12,705 bases of DNA, taken from the NCBI GenBank assembly GCA_013331265.1, contig DUGS01000191.1, positions 1 through 12,705 on the forward strand, in the 5' to 3' direction. The notes below the pieces were generated by a model, which was given only the letters and a program-made list of their open reading frames with translations, made no database searches and was not told the DNA's origin. The DNA is from Methanosarcina sp. (GTDB lineage Archaea > Halobacteriota > Methanosarcinia > Methanosarcinales > Methanosarcinaceae). The translations under genes and the position numbers were made by a program. Position 1 is the stretch's first letter. Each line of letters opens with the position of its first letter. Positions 1 to 6,914 of this stretch are shown here, piece by piece.

Positions 1-29
1 ACCACTCACTTTACCGTAAGATTTTCGGG

Positions 30-1019
30 TCAGGCTGCAAGGTCGCATAAATAGATATCATTGCCAGCCGTACTATCAACATAGTTCTTGTCCATTCCCC
101 ATACAACAGTGTTATTGTATACTTCTGGTGTCGTATAAACTTCTTCAGGATAGTCATATACCAGTGTGCTTTGTCCTGTAGAGATGTTATATACATATAC
201 TCCAGGTTTGCCTTCATAATCATCAACACATTTATTGTATACAATTTTATCATTTTGTATGGCAATGTGTGTCCCTGTACTGGCGCCGTATTCATTTCCA
301 TCCGGGTCGGTGTCAAGTGGATGTGTGACGTCTATGGTCTTCTTTGTTGATGTATTATACATTGCAATATATCCCTGATGATTATATACGTCAGACCAGA
401 TGACGTTAGTACACCATATATGCGGAATGTTCGGATCTCCATATGAATTAACAGTTATTCTTTCCTTTGTATTGATGTCATACATCCTGATAGTTATATC
501 CACTTCTGGGTCTTCTGAATATGAGTAATACACCACTTTTGTGTCATATATGTCAGGATTACTGCCGTTTCCTATTTTTTCCTGTGTGGATGTAGATATG
601 TTCCTCAGATATACACTCTCATTTGCACTCCAGACGATTCTTTCGCCGTAAATGGCAGGTTTGCTATATTGGTCTACATCCTGCGTGATGTAACTTTTTT
701 TGGCTGTTGGGATATCGTACACCGCAAGCCTTGGTGTTCCACTGCTTTCATCATGCCATACTAATTTATTGCCGTAAATATCTGGACTAGAAGCTCCAGA
801 AGAGCTAAACGTAGTGTCTGTCCTGTCGGTCAGGTTGTATAGATGAATAACGACCCCGTTTGTCCATATTACCCTGTCACCATAAACAGCGGGATCGTAT
901 CCGGTGCCAATTTTCGTAACTTGAACCGCTGAAGCTGCAGCTGAGCTTAAAATCAAAAAAACAAAAACCAGGAATGCTGAAGCTAAAGCTATTGAACAGA
1001 TCTTCCCCTTAAATTTCAT
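30..1019 (-). CDS. Secreted seven-bladed beta-propeller (TolB/YVTN-like) surface protein
   Basis: Predicted 329-aa exported protein. Residues 1-31 form a signal peptide: a basic start (MKFKGK), a hydrophobic stretch to about 25 and a small-residue cleavage zone AAASA. The rest is built from seven repeats with the core pattern P-x-[IV]-Y-G-x-[RK]-[IV]-V-W, at residues 42-52, 79-88, 121-130, 155-164, 199-208, 251-261 and 298-307; repeats 5 and 6 are the most divergent. Each is followed by a strand of the 'iyvYnist' type and a Thr/Ser/Lys turn, as in TolB-like propellers. Seven repeats fit a closed single propeller, so the protein looks complete although such proteins often continue into PKD or other modules. 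It has no C-terminal anchor. ATG is preceded by a good ribosome binding site, GGGGGAT (1024-1030). Such propellers are abundant in Methanosarcina envelopes; the ligand is unknown. Fold assignment is firm, function is not. Confidence 0.85.
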   Translation of the reverse strand: MKFKGKICSIALASAFLVFVFLILSSAAASAVQVTKIGTGYDPAVYGDRVIWTNGVVIHLYNLTDRTDTTFSSSGASSPDIYGNKLVWHDESSGTPRLAVYDIPTAKKSYITQDVDQYSKPAIYGERIVWSANESVYLRNISTSTQEKIGNGSNPDIYDTKVVYYSYSEDPEVDITIRMYDINTKERITVNSYGDPNIPHIWCTNVIWSDVYNHQGYIAMYNTSTKKTIDVTHPLDTDPDGNEYGASTGTHIAIQNDKIVYNKCVDDYEGKPGVYVYNISTGQSTLVYDYPEEVYTTPEVYNNTVVWGMDKNYVDSTAGNDIYLCDLAA

Positions 1020-1376
1020 TTATATCCCCCAGGTAGCTTTATTTTTCAAAGTCAATGTACAGTTTATAGTTAGGATATTTTTCAGGTTCTGTAATAATAT
1101 CTGATAATCTTATTACTAAAGCCACATTAATCCAAACCTGTACTATTTGCCCAACCAATTATGTGATAAATTAGTAGATACTAAGTAATTATATAATTTT
1201 GCAAATAAATTGGTTTCTAACCTTTGTTACATATCGGTTTTGAAAAGTGAATTTCATATATTTGCTAAAATTTGAGACTTCAGCCAATTATGGAAAACAA
1301 TAACGACTGGGGAGCCGTTTCCGAAGATTATAAGAAATAGGATCTAAGATAACAGATAATGGGGGGATTGATCCAG
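1020..1376. other. AT-rich divergent intergenic region
   Basis: This spacer separates the leftward propeller gene from the rightward flavodoxin gene. For the propeller, minus-strand ACTATAAACT at 1061-1070 is a plausible TATA box with the start near 1040. For the flavodoxin, TATA candidates are ATTATATAATTTT near 1188 and CATATATTTG near 1254. The 3' part (1290-1340) holds a 16-codon open frame described separately. No RNA gene is seen. Confidence 0.5.
1290..1340 (+). pseudogene. 16-codon frame resembling the N-terminus of a SAM methyltransferase (possible relic)
   Basis: The frame reads MENNNDWGAVSEDYKK and then stops with TAG. The pattern W-x-x-V-S-E-x-Y near the N-terminus is typical of the first helix of class I SAM-dependent methyltransferases. 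Nothing downstream in any frame continues such a protein, and the GC-rich flavodoxin gene begins 36 bases later. It could be the 5' stub of a gene truncated when the flavodoxin gene arrived, or a short leader peptide; no ribosome binding site precedes it. The similarity is recalled by pattern only, so confidence is low. Confidence 0.25.
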
Positions 1377-1910
1377 ATGAAAATCAAAGTTCTTGTGGCT
1401 TATGCTTCCAGGTATGGTTCAACTCAGGAAGTAGCCGAGGCAATTGCGGCTGCGCTACGTGAATCTGGCCTTGAGGCAGACCTTGAACCCATGCGAAAAG
1501 TAGAGGCACTTGAAGAATACACCGCAGTTGTGCTTGGTGCGCCGATCTACATGTCCCGCTGGCACAAGGACGCGCGTGCTTTTCTCTCACGGCACCGTGA
1601 AGCCCTCACAGAGAGGCCAGTAGCCGTTTTTGCACTCGGGCCATTTCATGATAAGGAAGAAGAGTGGAAGGAGGTTCGCGCACAGCTCGATAAGGAGCTT
1701 GCGAAGTTTCCCTGGCTTACACCTATCGCTATAGAAATATTTGGCGGCAAGTTCGACCCGGAGAAGCTACGTTTCCCTGATAACTTAATTGCCAGACTGC
1801 CGGCAAGCCCCTTACACAAGATGCCAGCAATCGACGTGCGGGACTGGACGGCGGTCCGTGCCTGGGCGAACAAACTTGCTGCACAGCTTCAACCTGCTTT
1901 TCCACAATAA
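1377..1910 (+). CDS. Flavodoxin-domain protein (Flavodoxin_5 / HemG-like)
   Basis: A 177-aa single-domain flavodoxin that should bind FMN and act in cytoplasmic electron transfer. The phosphate-binding loop is A-S-R-Y-G-S-T (residues 10-16), followed by the helix QEVAEAIAAAL. The motif G-A-P-I-Y-M-S-R-W (54-62) matches the flavin-contacting loop of the Flavodoxin_5/HemG (menaquinone-dependent protoporphyrinogen oxidase) family, but oxidase activity cannot be inferred here. I prefer the ATG at 1377 over the in-frame ATG at 1359, because GGGGGGATTGATCC just before 1377 resembles the archaeal anti-16S sequence and the usual family start is MKxxVLVAYASR. The gene is clearly GC-richer than its neighbours (38 of 60 bases at 1561-1620) and uses many GCG, GCC and CGC codons, which suggests lateral transfer, perhaps from a bacterium. 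It stands alone. Confidence 0.88.
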   Translation: MKIKVLVAYASRYGSTQEVAEAIAAALRESGLEADLEPMRKVEALEEYTAVVLGAPIYMSRWHKDARAFLSRHREALTERPVAVFALGPFHDKEEEWKEVRAQLDKELAKFPWLTPIAIEIFGGKFDPEKLRFPDNLIARLPASPLHKMPAIDVRDWTAVRAWANKLAAQLQPAFPQ

Positions 1911-2074
1911 TATCCAGATGCAAGTAACGGGGTATGTTTGCGCCACCGCTCAAAATGACCCGAAAGAAAGAAGCTTTAAACATTGAAGTAAAATGGAATA
2001 CAAAAGAATACTGACTTGCTTTTAAATCGGGAGAATAGGGATATGTACATATTCAGAGGGATGGATCTGCCTCA

Positions 2075-3787
2075 ATGACAGAAAAAAAGAAAACATTATT
2101 CATGAGGGAAACACAGCAAGAAGTATTTCCTCAAACCTTTATGGACCGGACTGCAAAGATGGTAGCTTCTGCTCTCAAAGCCGAATTTTGCAGGATTTTC
2201 AGGCATTCTCATGGCTGCATTGATCTTCCGGAAAATCAACTTTTTATTCATGAGATTGGATGTATTGGACAGCCTGAGAAGTTAAATGAACTTGCGGGCG
2301 GGATCAGTGTTTTTATAAGAAGCCAGGGAACCACCAGTATGGTTGTGACGCTTTACAGAACAGGGCCGGATGAGTTTGCTCCTGAAGAGGTACGTTTTTT
2401 AAGGTATATCCTGTCTCTGGTCCTTAAAGTCCAGAAATGTACAAAAGTTGACATAAAACTTCAGGACAGGATACTCTTTTTAGAATCCCTTCTTGAGAAC
2501 GCCCCGGATCCCGCTTATTTTAAAGATGTAACCCGGGAAATTCAAAGCCACATCGAATTTCCTACCGAAAAATCTAGAAATTTTTTAAACAAAAAAACTA
2601 CCGGTTCCATGCATGAGCTGGAAGAAGTAATTCCAAAGAGCCTTACAGCTATTTACAAAAGAAAAACAGGAGGGTCTTCGGGGGTGTCTGGAGAGCTTAC
2701 CGACATGATGCCAGAGAGCTGTGTTTTCATGGAAAGTGAAGAGGCATTGAAAATAGCCCTTGAAGTGCAAAAAGTGCTCTGGACAGTAATAAATAACAGC
2801 CCTGCGATCGTCTTTCTATGGCGGAACGAAGATAAATGGCCTGCCGATTTTGTATCTGAAAATATCTCACAGCTTGGGTATGATGTTGAAGACTTCACAT
2901 CTGGAAGAATTCTCTACGGAGGTATTGTCCACCAGGAAGATATAAAAAACGTTACTGAACAGCTTGCCCGCTGTGTTGAGGATAAAGGTGACGGCTTCAA
3001 AATGGAATACCGCATCTTCACAAAAGAAGGAGAACTGCGCTGGGTCGATGAGAGGACTTTCATCCAGAGGGATGAAGAGGGAAGAGCTGTTTATTTCCAG
3101 GGTGTTGTCATTGACATTACTGAAAGGAAGCTTGCAGAAGAAGCCCTTGTGAGAGCCGAGCAGATCCGGAAAAAAGAGATCAACCACAGAATCAAGAATA
3201 ACCTGCAGATTGTCTCATCCCTTCTGGACTTGCAGGCTGAGAAGTTCAGTGATAAACAGATCACAGAGGCTTTCAGAGAGAGTGAAAACCGCATCGTGTC
3301 AATGTCACTTATACACGAAGAACTTTATGAGTCAGGAAATCTTGACATTCTCAATTTCTCTTCTTATATATGCAAGTTAATAACTGACCTCCGCAGGTCC
3401 TACGGCACTGAGAGTTCGGATATCCGGGTACACCTTAATGTGGATAACGTTTTTCTCGGGGTTGACACAGCAGTTTCTCTGGGCATTATAATCAATGAAC
3501 TTTTCACCAACTCAGTTAAATACGCTTTTCCCCAGGACAGGGGAGGAGAAATAAACATCGAACTTTTCAGGGAAAAAGCCAGTGAAGTGACAGACGAAAA
3601 ATTTACTCTTGTTTTTGCAGATAATGGGAGAGGTATTCCTGAAGAGCTGGACATCAAAAACCCGGAATCTCTTGGCTTACAGCTTGTAAACGCACTTGTG
3701 AGTCAGATGGAAGGCGGTCTTGAGTTGAAAAGAGAAATCGGCACGGAATTCAGGATTAAATTCAGGGATATAATCCGGAAAGGATAA
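2075..3787 (+). CDS. Soluble GAF/PAS sensor histidine kinase, HisKA_2 type
   Basis: A 570-aa cytoplasmic histidine kinase without membrane segments. Residues about 20-122 resemble a short GAF domain ending FAPEEVRFLRYILSLVL. Residues 138-152 (LLENAPDPAYFKD) are the start of a PAS domain that then dissolves into unrelated sequence to about 220. A complete PAS/PAC follows: about 228-295 and 305-352, with the PAC signature EYRIFTKEGELRWV and VIDITERK. The kinase core is of the HisKA_2/HWE-like class: phospho-acceptor His371 in E-I-N-H-R-I-K-N-N-L-Q, N box I-I-N-E-L-F-T-N-S (472-480), G1 box D-N-G-R-G (516-520) and G2 box S-L-G-L-Q-L (532-537). All catalytic boxes are intact. There is no response regulator beside it, so the partner lies elsewhere. 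A ribosome binding site GAGGGA precedes the ATG by about 15 bases, and TTTTAAATC near 2015 could be the TATA box. Confidence 0.9.
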   Translation: MTEKKKTLFMRETQQEVFPQTFMDRTAKMVASALKAEFCRIFRHSHGCIDLPENQLFIHEIGCIGQPEKLNELAGGISVFIRSQGTTSMVVTLYRTGPDEFAPEEVRFLRYILSLVLKVQKCTKVDIKLQDRILFLESLLENAPDPAYFKDVTREIQSHIEFPTEKSRNFLNKKTTGSMHELEEVIPKSLTAIYKRKTGGSSGVSGELTDMMPESCVFMESEEALKIALEVQKVLWTVINNSPAIVFLWRNEDKWPADFVSENISQLGYDVEDFTSGRILYGGIVHQEDIKNVTEQLARCVEDKGDGFKMEYRIFTKEGELRWVDERTFIQRDEEGRAVYFQGVVIDITERKLAEEALVRAEQIRKKEINHRIKNNLQIVSSLLDLQAEKFSDKQITEAFRESENRIVSMSLIHEELYESGNLDILNFSSYICKLITDLRRSYGTESSDIRVHLNVDNVFLGVDTAVSLGIIINELFTNSVKYAFPQDRGGEINIELFREKASEVTDEKFTLVFADNGRGIPEELDIKNPESLGLQLVNALVSQMEGGLELKREIGTEFRIKFRDIIRKG

Positions 3788-3979
3788 GCTGAAAAACGAG
3801 CAGCTATGACGCTGAAGGGGCATATCAATTTTTTGTGAATATAAGTTGCTCCCTGATTAATTGGTTGCTATTATTCAGAATGACTGAAAATGGTCTCAGG
3901 AGATAAAATATACTTCTGGACCCGATGACTCTTTTGAGGACTTATTCTCCTTTCAGGATGACTTTAATAGTAATGCCCG

Positions 3980-3993
3980 TATATTTTAATATA
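3980..3993 (+). promoter_or_regulatory. TATA box of the universal stress protein gene
   Basis: The sequence TATATTTTAATATA ends 11 bases before the GTG start at 4005. With the usual 22-28 bp between TATA box and start site in archaea, transcription would begin within a few bases of the GTG, so the mRNA may be leaderless. This fits the absence of a well-placed ribosome binding site. A weak inverted repeat, GGAGATAA (3899-3906) and TTATTCTCC (3942-3950), lies upstream. Confidence 0.45.
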
Positions 3994-4004
3994 GGTTATA
4001 AGGG

Positions 4005-4490
4005 GTGGATAAAATAAGTGAAAGTCGTTTCAAAAAAATCCTGATTGCAACGGATGGTTCGGAAAACGCCGGAAAAGCAGCTTCTTATGGAATAGGTATT
4101 GCAAAAGCAACAGGAGCTGAGGTTTATGCCCTGTATGTTGTTTCTACCGAGCATGCAGGAACTTCACGGACTGTTATGGGCTGGACAGAAGCGTTTGAGA
4201 AATATCTTACCTATAAGGGAGGAGTTGCAACCGACTATGTACAGGACCTTGGAAACAAAGCCGGAATTAAAGTGGAGGCTGTGCATTTGAGAGGCAGCCC
4301 GGCTGAAAAAATTATTGAGTATGCCGAGAAGAATAACATTGACCTGATAGTTATGGGCACGCAGGGTCTTACAGGGATCAAAAGATTCCTTATAGGAAGT
4401 GTGGCAGAGAATGTGCTCAGATACTCAAAAGTTTCTGTAATGATTATACGGGGAGCACAAAATCTGGGTGTTCCCATAGTAGTCGGTTGA
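4005..4490 (+). CDS. Universal stress protein, UspA family, ATP-binding type
   Basis: A 161-aa single-domain UspA protein, close to the usual family length. The first strand KKILIATDGSENA (10-22) carries the conserved Asp17. The nucleotide-binding signature G-x2-G-x9-G-S is complete: Gly118, Gly121, Gly131 and Ser132 in the segment GTQGLTGIKRFLIGS, so it belongs to the ATP-binding subgroup. Such proteins dimerise in the cytoplasm and are tied to stress or energy status; the specific partner is unknown. The start is GTG at 4005, because a TAA lies two codons upstream in the same frame and no ATG is near; the SD-like AGGGGTGGA overlaps the start codon itself rather than preceding it. The gene is monocistronic, and it faces the pspA operon tail to tail across a structured spacer. 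Confidence 0.93.
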   Translation: MDKISESRFKKILIATDGSENAGKAASYGIGIAKATGAEVYALYVVSTEHAGTSRTVMGWTEAFEKYLTYKGGVATDYVQDLGNKAGIKVEAVHLRGSPAEKIIEYAEKNNIDLIVMGTQGLTGIKRFLIGSVAENVLRYSKVSVMIIRGAQNLGVPIVVG

Positions 4491-4533
4491 TATTATAAAA
4501 GATAAATAATAACTGTAATTGACAAAATTTCGA

Positions 4534-4629
4534 GGGTCAGGTATAAAGCAAGTGAGGTTAAATAGACATTCAGTTTAAATAGGCATTCTGCCTGAACCTT
4601 CTATAGATGCCCCTGACCCGCTTTTTACT
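4534..4629 (+). terminator. Nested stem-loop element / terminator after the universal stress protein gene
   Basis: Three nested inverted repeats occupy the convergent spacer. The outer arms are GGGTCAGG (4534-4541) and CCTGACCC (4612-4619), followed by GCTTTTTA. The middle arms are GAGGTT (4554-4559) and AACCTT (4595-4600). The inner palindrome is AGGCA-TTC-TGCCT (4581-4593). The T-run after the outer arm suits termination of uspA; the long loop means a small structured RNA is an alternative. Confidence 0.45.
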
Positions 4630-4642
4630 AAATTAAAGTTCT

Positions 4643-4691
4643 TTAATCTTCATTTAATCTTCAGTTCTTAATCTTCATTTTTTAATCTTCA
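4643..4691 (-). repeat. Four copies of TTAATCTTCA at the 3' end of the PspA-associated gene
   Basis: The 10-mer TTAATCTTCA occurs at 4643-4652, 4654-4663, 4668-4677 and 4682-4691. The last copy contains the stop codon of the gene (minus strand TGAAGATTAA, coding Glu-Asp-stop). The array looks like tandem duplication of the stop-codon region, by slippage, into the spacer. Confidence 0.7.
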
Positions 4692-4960
4692 AATATCCCT
4701 GATCCCTTAAATATTTCTCTTGCTTCTTCAAGGCTCAGGTCTTCAGGAGGCACGATAATGTCTGACTTCATTATCTCTTCGGCTCCAATTGCTTCTCCTT
4801 TTTCCTTTATTTCGGAAATCAATCTTGCAAGTTCTGCCCGAAATTCCTCGTTTTTTCCTTCCGTAACAAGGGCTACTATTCTGTTATCTATCTGGTTTAA
4901 TTCATCACAAAGGGCCTCAGGCGCCCGGTATTGGCCTTCCCCCATAATCCTGATAATCAT
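4682..4960 (-). CDS. PspA-associated domain protein (PspAA)
   Basis: A 92-aa acidic protein that matches, from recall, the small PspA-associated domain family found behind pspA in archaea and actinobacteria. Its features are the start MIIRIMGEGQYR, a helix ALCDELNQIDNRIVALVTEG, then FRAELARLISEIKEKG, and the late motif S-D-x-I-V-P-P-x-D-x-S-L-E-E-A (66-80). The start codon lies two bases after the pspA stop, and a strong ribosome binding site GGAGGT (4967-4972) is embedded in the end of pspA, so the two are translated from one mRNA. It probably binds or modulates PspA; no catalytic residues are apparent. The C-terminal Glu-Asp-stop lies inside the repeat array above. Confidence 0.85.
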   Translation of the reverse strand: MIIRIMGEGQYRAPEALCDELNQIDNRIVALVTEGKNEEFRAELARLISEIKEKGEAIGAEEIMKSDIIVPPEDLSLEEAREIFKGSGIFED

Positions 4961-4962
4961 TT

Positions 4963-5721
4963 TCAGACCTCCTTTCCCTCTTCCTGACCTTTGACTTCTT
5001 CAGAAGCTTTTGTCTTTCCAGGTTCCTTCCCTGCTTCGGCTTTAAGTTTCGCAAGTTCGGATTCCACACTGGTCTGGGCGCTTATTTTTGCCAGCTCACG
5101 TTCTATATCGTCCCTGCCGCCTGTAAGGTCCTCGAGTGTGCCGGCTTCCATCAATTCATCAATAGCTTCAGCGCGGGCTTTCATTTCTTCGGTTTTGTTC
5201 TCAGCCCTCTCAAGAGCAAGGCCGACATCTGCCATTTCCTCACTGATCCCGGTAACGGATTCGTTAACCTTAACCTGGGCTTCAGCCGCAGAGTACTGGG
5301 CTTTAATGGATTCCTTCTTTGTCCTGAAGATCTCGACCTTTGTTGAAAGGCGCTTTTCTGCTGCTATGAGCTTTTCTTCCTGTTTTTCGAGCTCGGCAAT
5401 TTCCCTGTCAATCCCATCGACCTGCTGCTGGAGGGCAGCCTTTCTCTCAAGGGCAAGCCTTGCAAGGTCTTCACGGTCAGCTGCAACTGCTTCCCTTGCC
5501 TGCTTTTCGAGCTTCTCATTGCTCTGAAGCAGTTTTGCCTTCTGGAGCTGGAGGCGCTTTTTAGAAGTCGTTACCTCTGCAACGCCCCTTTTTACATTCT
5601 GCAGCAGTTCCAGCTGCTTTTCATAAGAGTAATCGAGCGTTTCCCTTGGGTCTTCCATTCTGTTAAGCACTTTGTTCATTTTGGACTTGAATACCGTTTC
5701 CATCCTTGAGATCAATCCCAT
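4963..5721 (-). CDS. pspA: PspA/IM30 (Vipp1) family membrane-stress protein
   Basis: A 252-aa, almost entirely helical ESCRT-III-like protein of the PspA/IM30 family. It binds the inner face of the membrane and oligomerises to protect or remodel it. The N-terminal amphipathic helix MGLISRMETVFKSKMNKVL is followed by the family hallmark M-E-D-P-R-E-T-L-D-Y-S-Y-E (22-34). Long coiled-coil hairpin helices then run from about 35 to 150, and a further helical part extends to about 225. The last 30 residues are a Lys/Glu/Gly-rich tail beyond the usual 220-230 aa. ATG is preceded by AAAGGGGA on the minus strand. It is first in an operon with the PspA-associated gene and is divergent from msvR. The family assignment is secure; the inducing stress is unknown. 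Confidence 0.93.
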   Translation of the reverse strand: MGLISRMETVFKSKMNKVLNRMEDPRETLDYSYEKQLELLQNVKRGVAEVTTSKKRLQLQKAKLLQSNEKLEKQAREAVAADREDLARLALERKAALQQQVDGIDREIAELEKQEEKLIAAEKRLSTKVEIFRTKKESIKAQYSAAEAQVKVNESVTGISEEMADVGLALERAENKTEEMKARAEAIDELMEAGTLEDLTGGRDDIERELAKISAQTSVESELAKLKAEAGKEPGKTKASEEVKGQEEGKEV

Positions 5722-6018
5722 GTGTTTTCCCCTTTGGTTTTTTTAAAAATTATTCATAAACGGGCTGGGTTTTATTCACTGCTTTTCTGGAGTGAGGTTT
5801 TCTAAAACCTTTTTATCACTTATTCTCACAGCACCCTTTTTTCCTGTGTATTTTGTCTGGAGTTCTATTTTTAGTTTATCCGTACTATATTTTATTTTAC
5901 TTTCTCATTTGCTTTTGCGCTCTTATTCCAGCCATTTCATTTCACTCAATATTTCACACTCTACTGTTCTTTTTTAATATCCTTTTATTTCTGAATTATT
6001 ATATATTATATTTGATTA

Positions 6019-6034
6019 TTCGTAGTCACGCGAA
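6019..6034. promoter_or_regulatory. MsvR operator (TTCG-N8-CGAA palindrome)
   Basis: TTCGTAGTCACGCGAA is an inverted repeat of TTCG and CGAA separated by 8 bp. From recall, the MsvR box in Methanothermobacter is TTCGTA-N4-TACGAA; this site matches it at all but two positions of the right arm. It ends two bases before the msvR TATA box and covers the BRE position, where bound repressor would block TBP/TFB. Autoregulation is the natural reading. Confidence 0.7.
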
Positions 6035-6036
6035 CA

Positions 6037-6046
6037 TTTTATATAT
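6037..6046 (+). promoter_or_regulatory. TATA box of msvR
   Basis: TTTTATATAT lies about 27 bp before the start codon at 6074. Start-site spacing predicts transcription from about 6065-6072, so the mRNA is leaderless or nearly so, which agrees with the lack of a clear ribosome binding site. Confidence 0.6.
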
Positions 6047-6073
6047 GCAAAATACAACTTATCTAAAGATATT

Positions 6074-6814
6074 ATGGCAAAACCTGAGAATAAGACTGAA
6101 TTCTTTTATACAGAAAAAGGACCAGTAGCCGTAGACAGCCCTGTTAAACTCCAGATCCTGAATTTTCTCAGGGAAGAGCCAAAATCTTTTGACGAAATCG
6201 TAAAATATACGGCAAAGGCTAAATCAACCATTTCCGTTCATCTTAATGACCTCAGGTCATGCGAGCTGGTTGCAGAAAATTTTCATCCTGAAGACCGGCG
6301 TAAAAAGATCTATTCTCTGACTTCTCATTACATGGGCTGCTCTCAGGAGCCATTCATAGAGCATTACAGGAGTCTGCTGGAAATCGTTGCTGCAAACGGA
6401 AATGACAGGGTCCGTTTTATGGAAGCCCTTTTTCATACGCTTCGGTTCGGTTTTGAAGCTTACGGGATTGATAATGCCCCTGTTGTCAGGATGATTGGGA
6501 TCGATATTGGAAAGCAACTCTCTTCTAATTTTGAATCCACTATTCTTGGAGCCCTGTTAAAAGAGATTGCAGTTTTTCTTGAATTTCACGGAGACTGCCA
6601 GGTCTCGGTACTAATGGAAAACTCTCCTGCTCTTCGGGTCGAAGATGATTTCAAGGCCATGTCCATGCCTGTGACAGGAAAACCTTTCTGTGCCCTAAGA
6701 GAAGGAATAATTGAAGGGATCCTCAAAGAAAAACTGGGAAATGAATGCGGCGTTCTGGAAATCGAATGTTATGGAACCGGACACACCCACTGTCTTTTCG
6801 AGATTACAATCTGA
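6074..6814 (+). CDS. msvR: MsvR, redox-sensing methanogen-specific V4R-domain transcription regulator
   Basis: A 246-aa regulator. Residues about 20-80 form an ArsR-type winged helix (SPVKLQILNFL, then recognition region KSTISVHLNDLRSCELV, then wing RRKKIYSLT). Residues about 160-246 form a V4R domain, with G-D-C-Q (173-176), P-x-T-G-K-P-F-C-A-L-R-E-G (199-211), N-E-C-G (223-226) and the end ECYGTGHTHCLFEI (231-244). Cysteines lie at 63, 89, 175, 206, 225, 232 and 240; those of the V4R domain are the residues reported for redox control of DNA binding in the M. acetivorans protein, as I recall it. In reduced form MsvR binds its box and represses; oxidation releases it. Its own box lies next to its TATA box. 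Known family targets include oxidative-stress genes in Methanothermobacter; no such operon adjoins it here, and the divergent neighbour is pspA. Confidence 0.9.
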   Translation: MAKPENKTEFFYTEKGPVAVDSPVKLQILNFLREEPKSFDEIVKYTAKAKSTISVHLNDLRSCELVAENFHPEDRRKKIYSLTSHYMGCSQEPFIEHYRSLLEIVAANGNDRVRFMEALFHTLRFGFEAYGIDNAPVVRMIGIDIGKQLSSNFESTILGALLKEIAVFLEFHGDCQVSVLMENSPALRVEDDFKAMSMPVTGKPFCALREGIIEGILKEKLGNECGVLEIECYGTGHTHCLFEITI

Positions 6815-6914
6815 ATTATTTTTTTAGATTTACAGTTTTACATAAATATTTTTTTTCTTTCAGGCAGGTGCATATGTGGGCAGGCATACACTGTACAGGT
6901 GGTATTAAAAATAT

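Larger units (their letters stand above)
5722..6073. other. Divergent pspA-msvR intergenic region
   Basis: The region is very AT-rich, with a pyrimidine-rich plus strand from about 5780 to 5990. The open frames across it have low-complexity Phe/Leu/Ser composition and are not genes. The msvR end holds the operator and TATA box listed separately. For pspA, minus-strand GTTTATGAA near 5754-5762 is a possible but weak TATA box. No second TTCG...CGAA palindrome is present, so the sequence gives no sign that MsvR also controls pspA. Confidence 0.5.

Noticed and set aside
11..316. Minus-strand frame of 101 codons within the propeller gene
   Set aside because: The propeller frame with its regular repeats explains the region fully; this frame has no signal or motif.
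4991..5527. Plus-strand frame of 178 codons opposite pspA
   Set aside because: Ser/Ala/Phe-rich antisense of the Glu/Lys/Ala coiled coil, a well-known shadow effect.
5792..6128. Phe/Leu-rich plus-strand frames in the pspA-msvR spacer
   Set aside because: Composition follows the T-rich DNA; they overlap the msvR operator, TATA box and start.
6864..6902. Repeated GGCAGG and palindromic CTGTACAG in the msvR-DUF2110 spacer
   Set aside because: Too short and irregular to support an operator, terminator or insertion relic.
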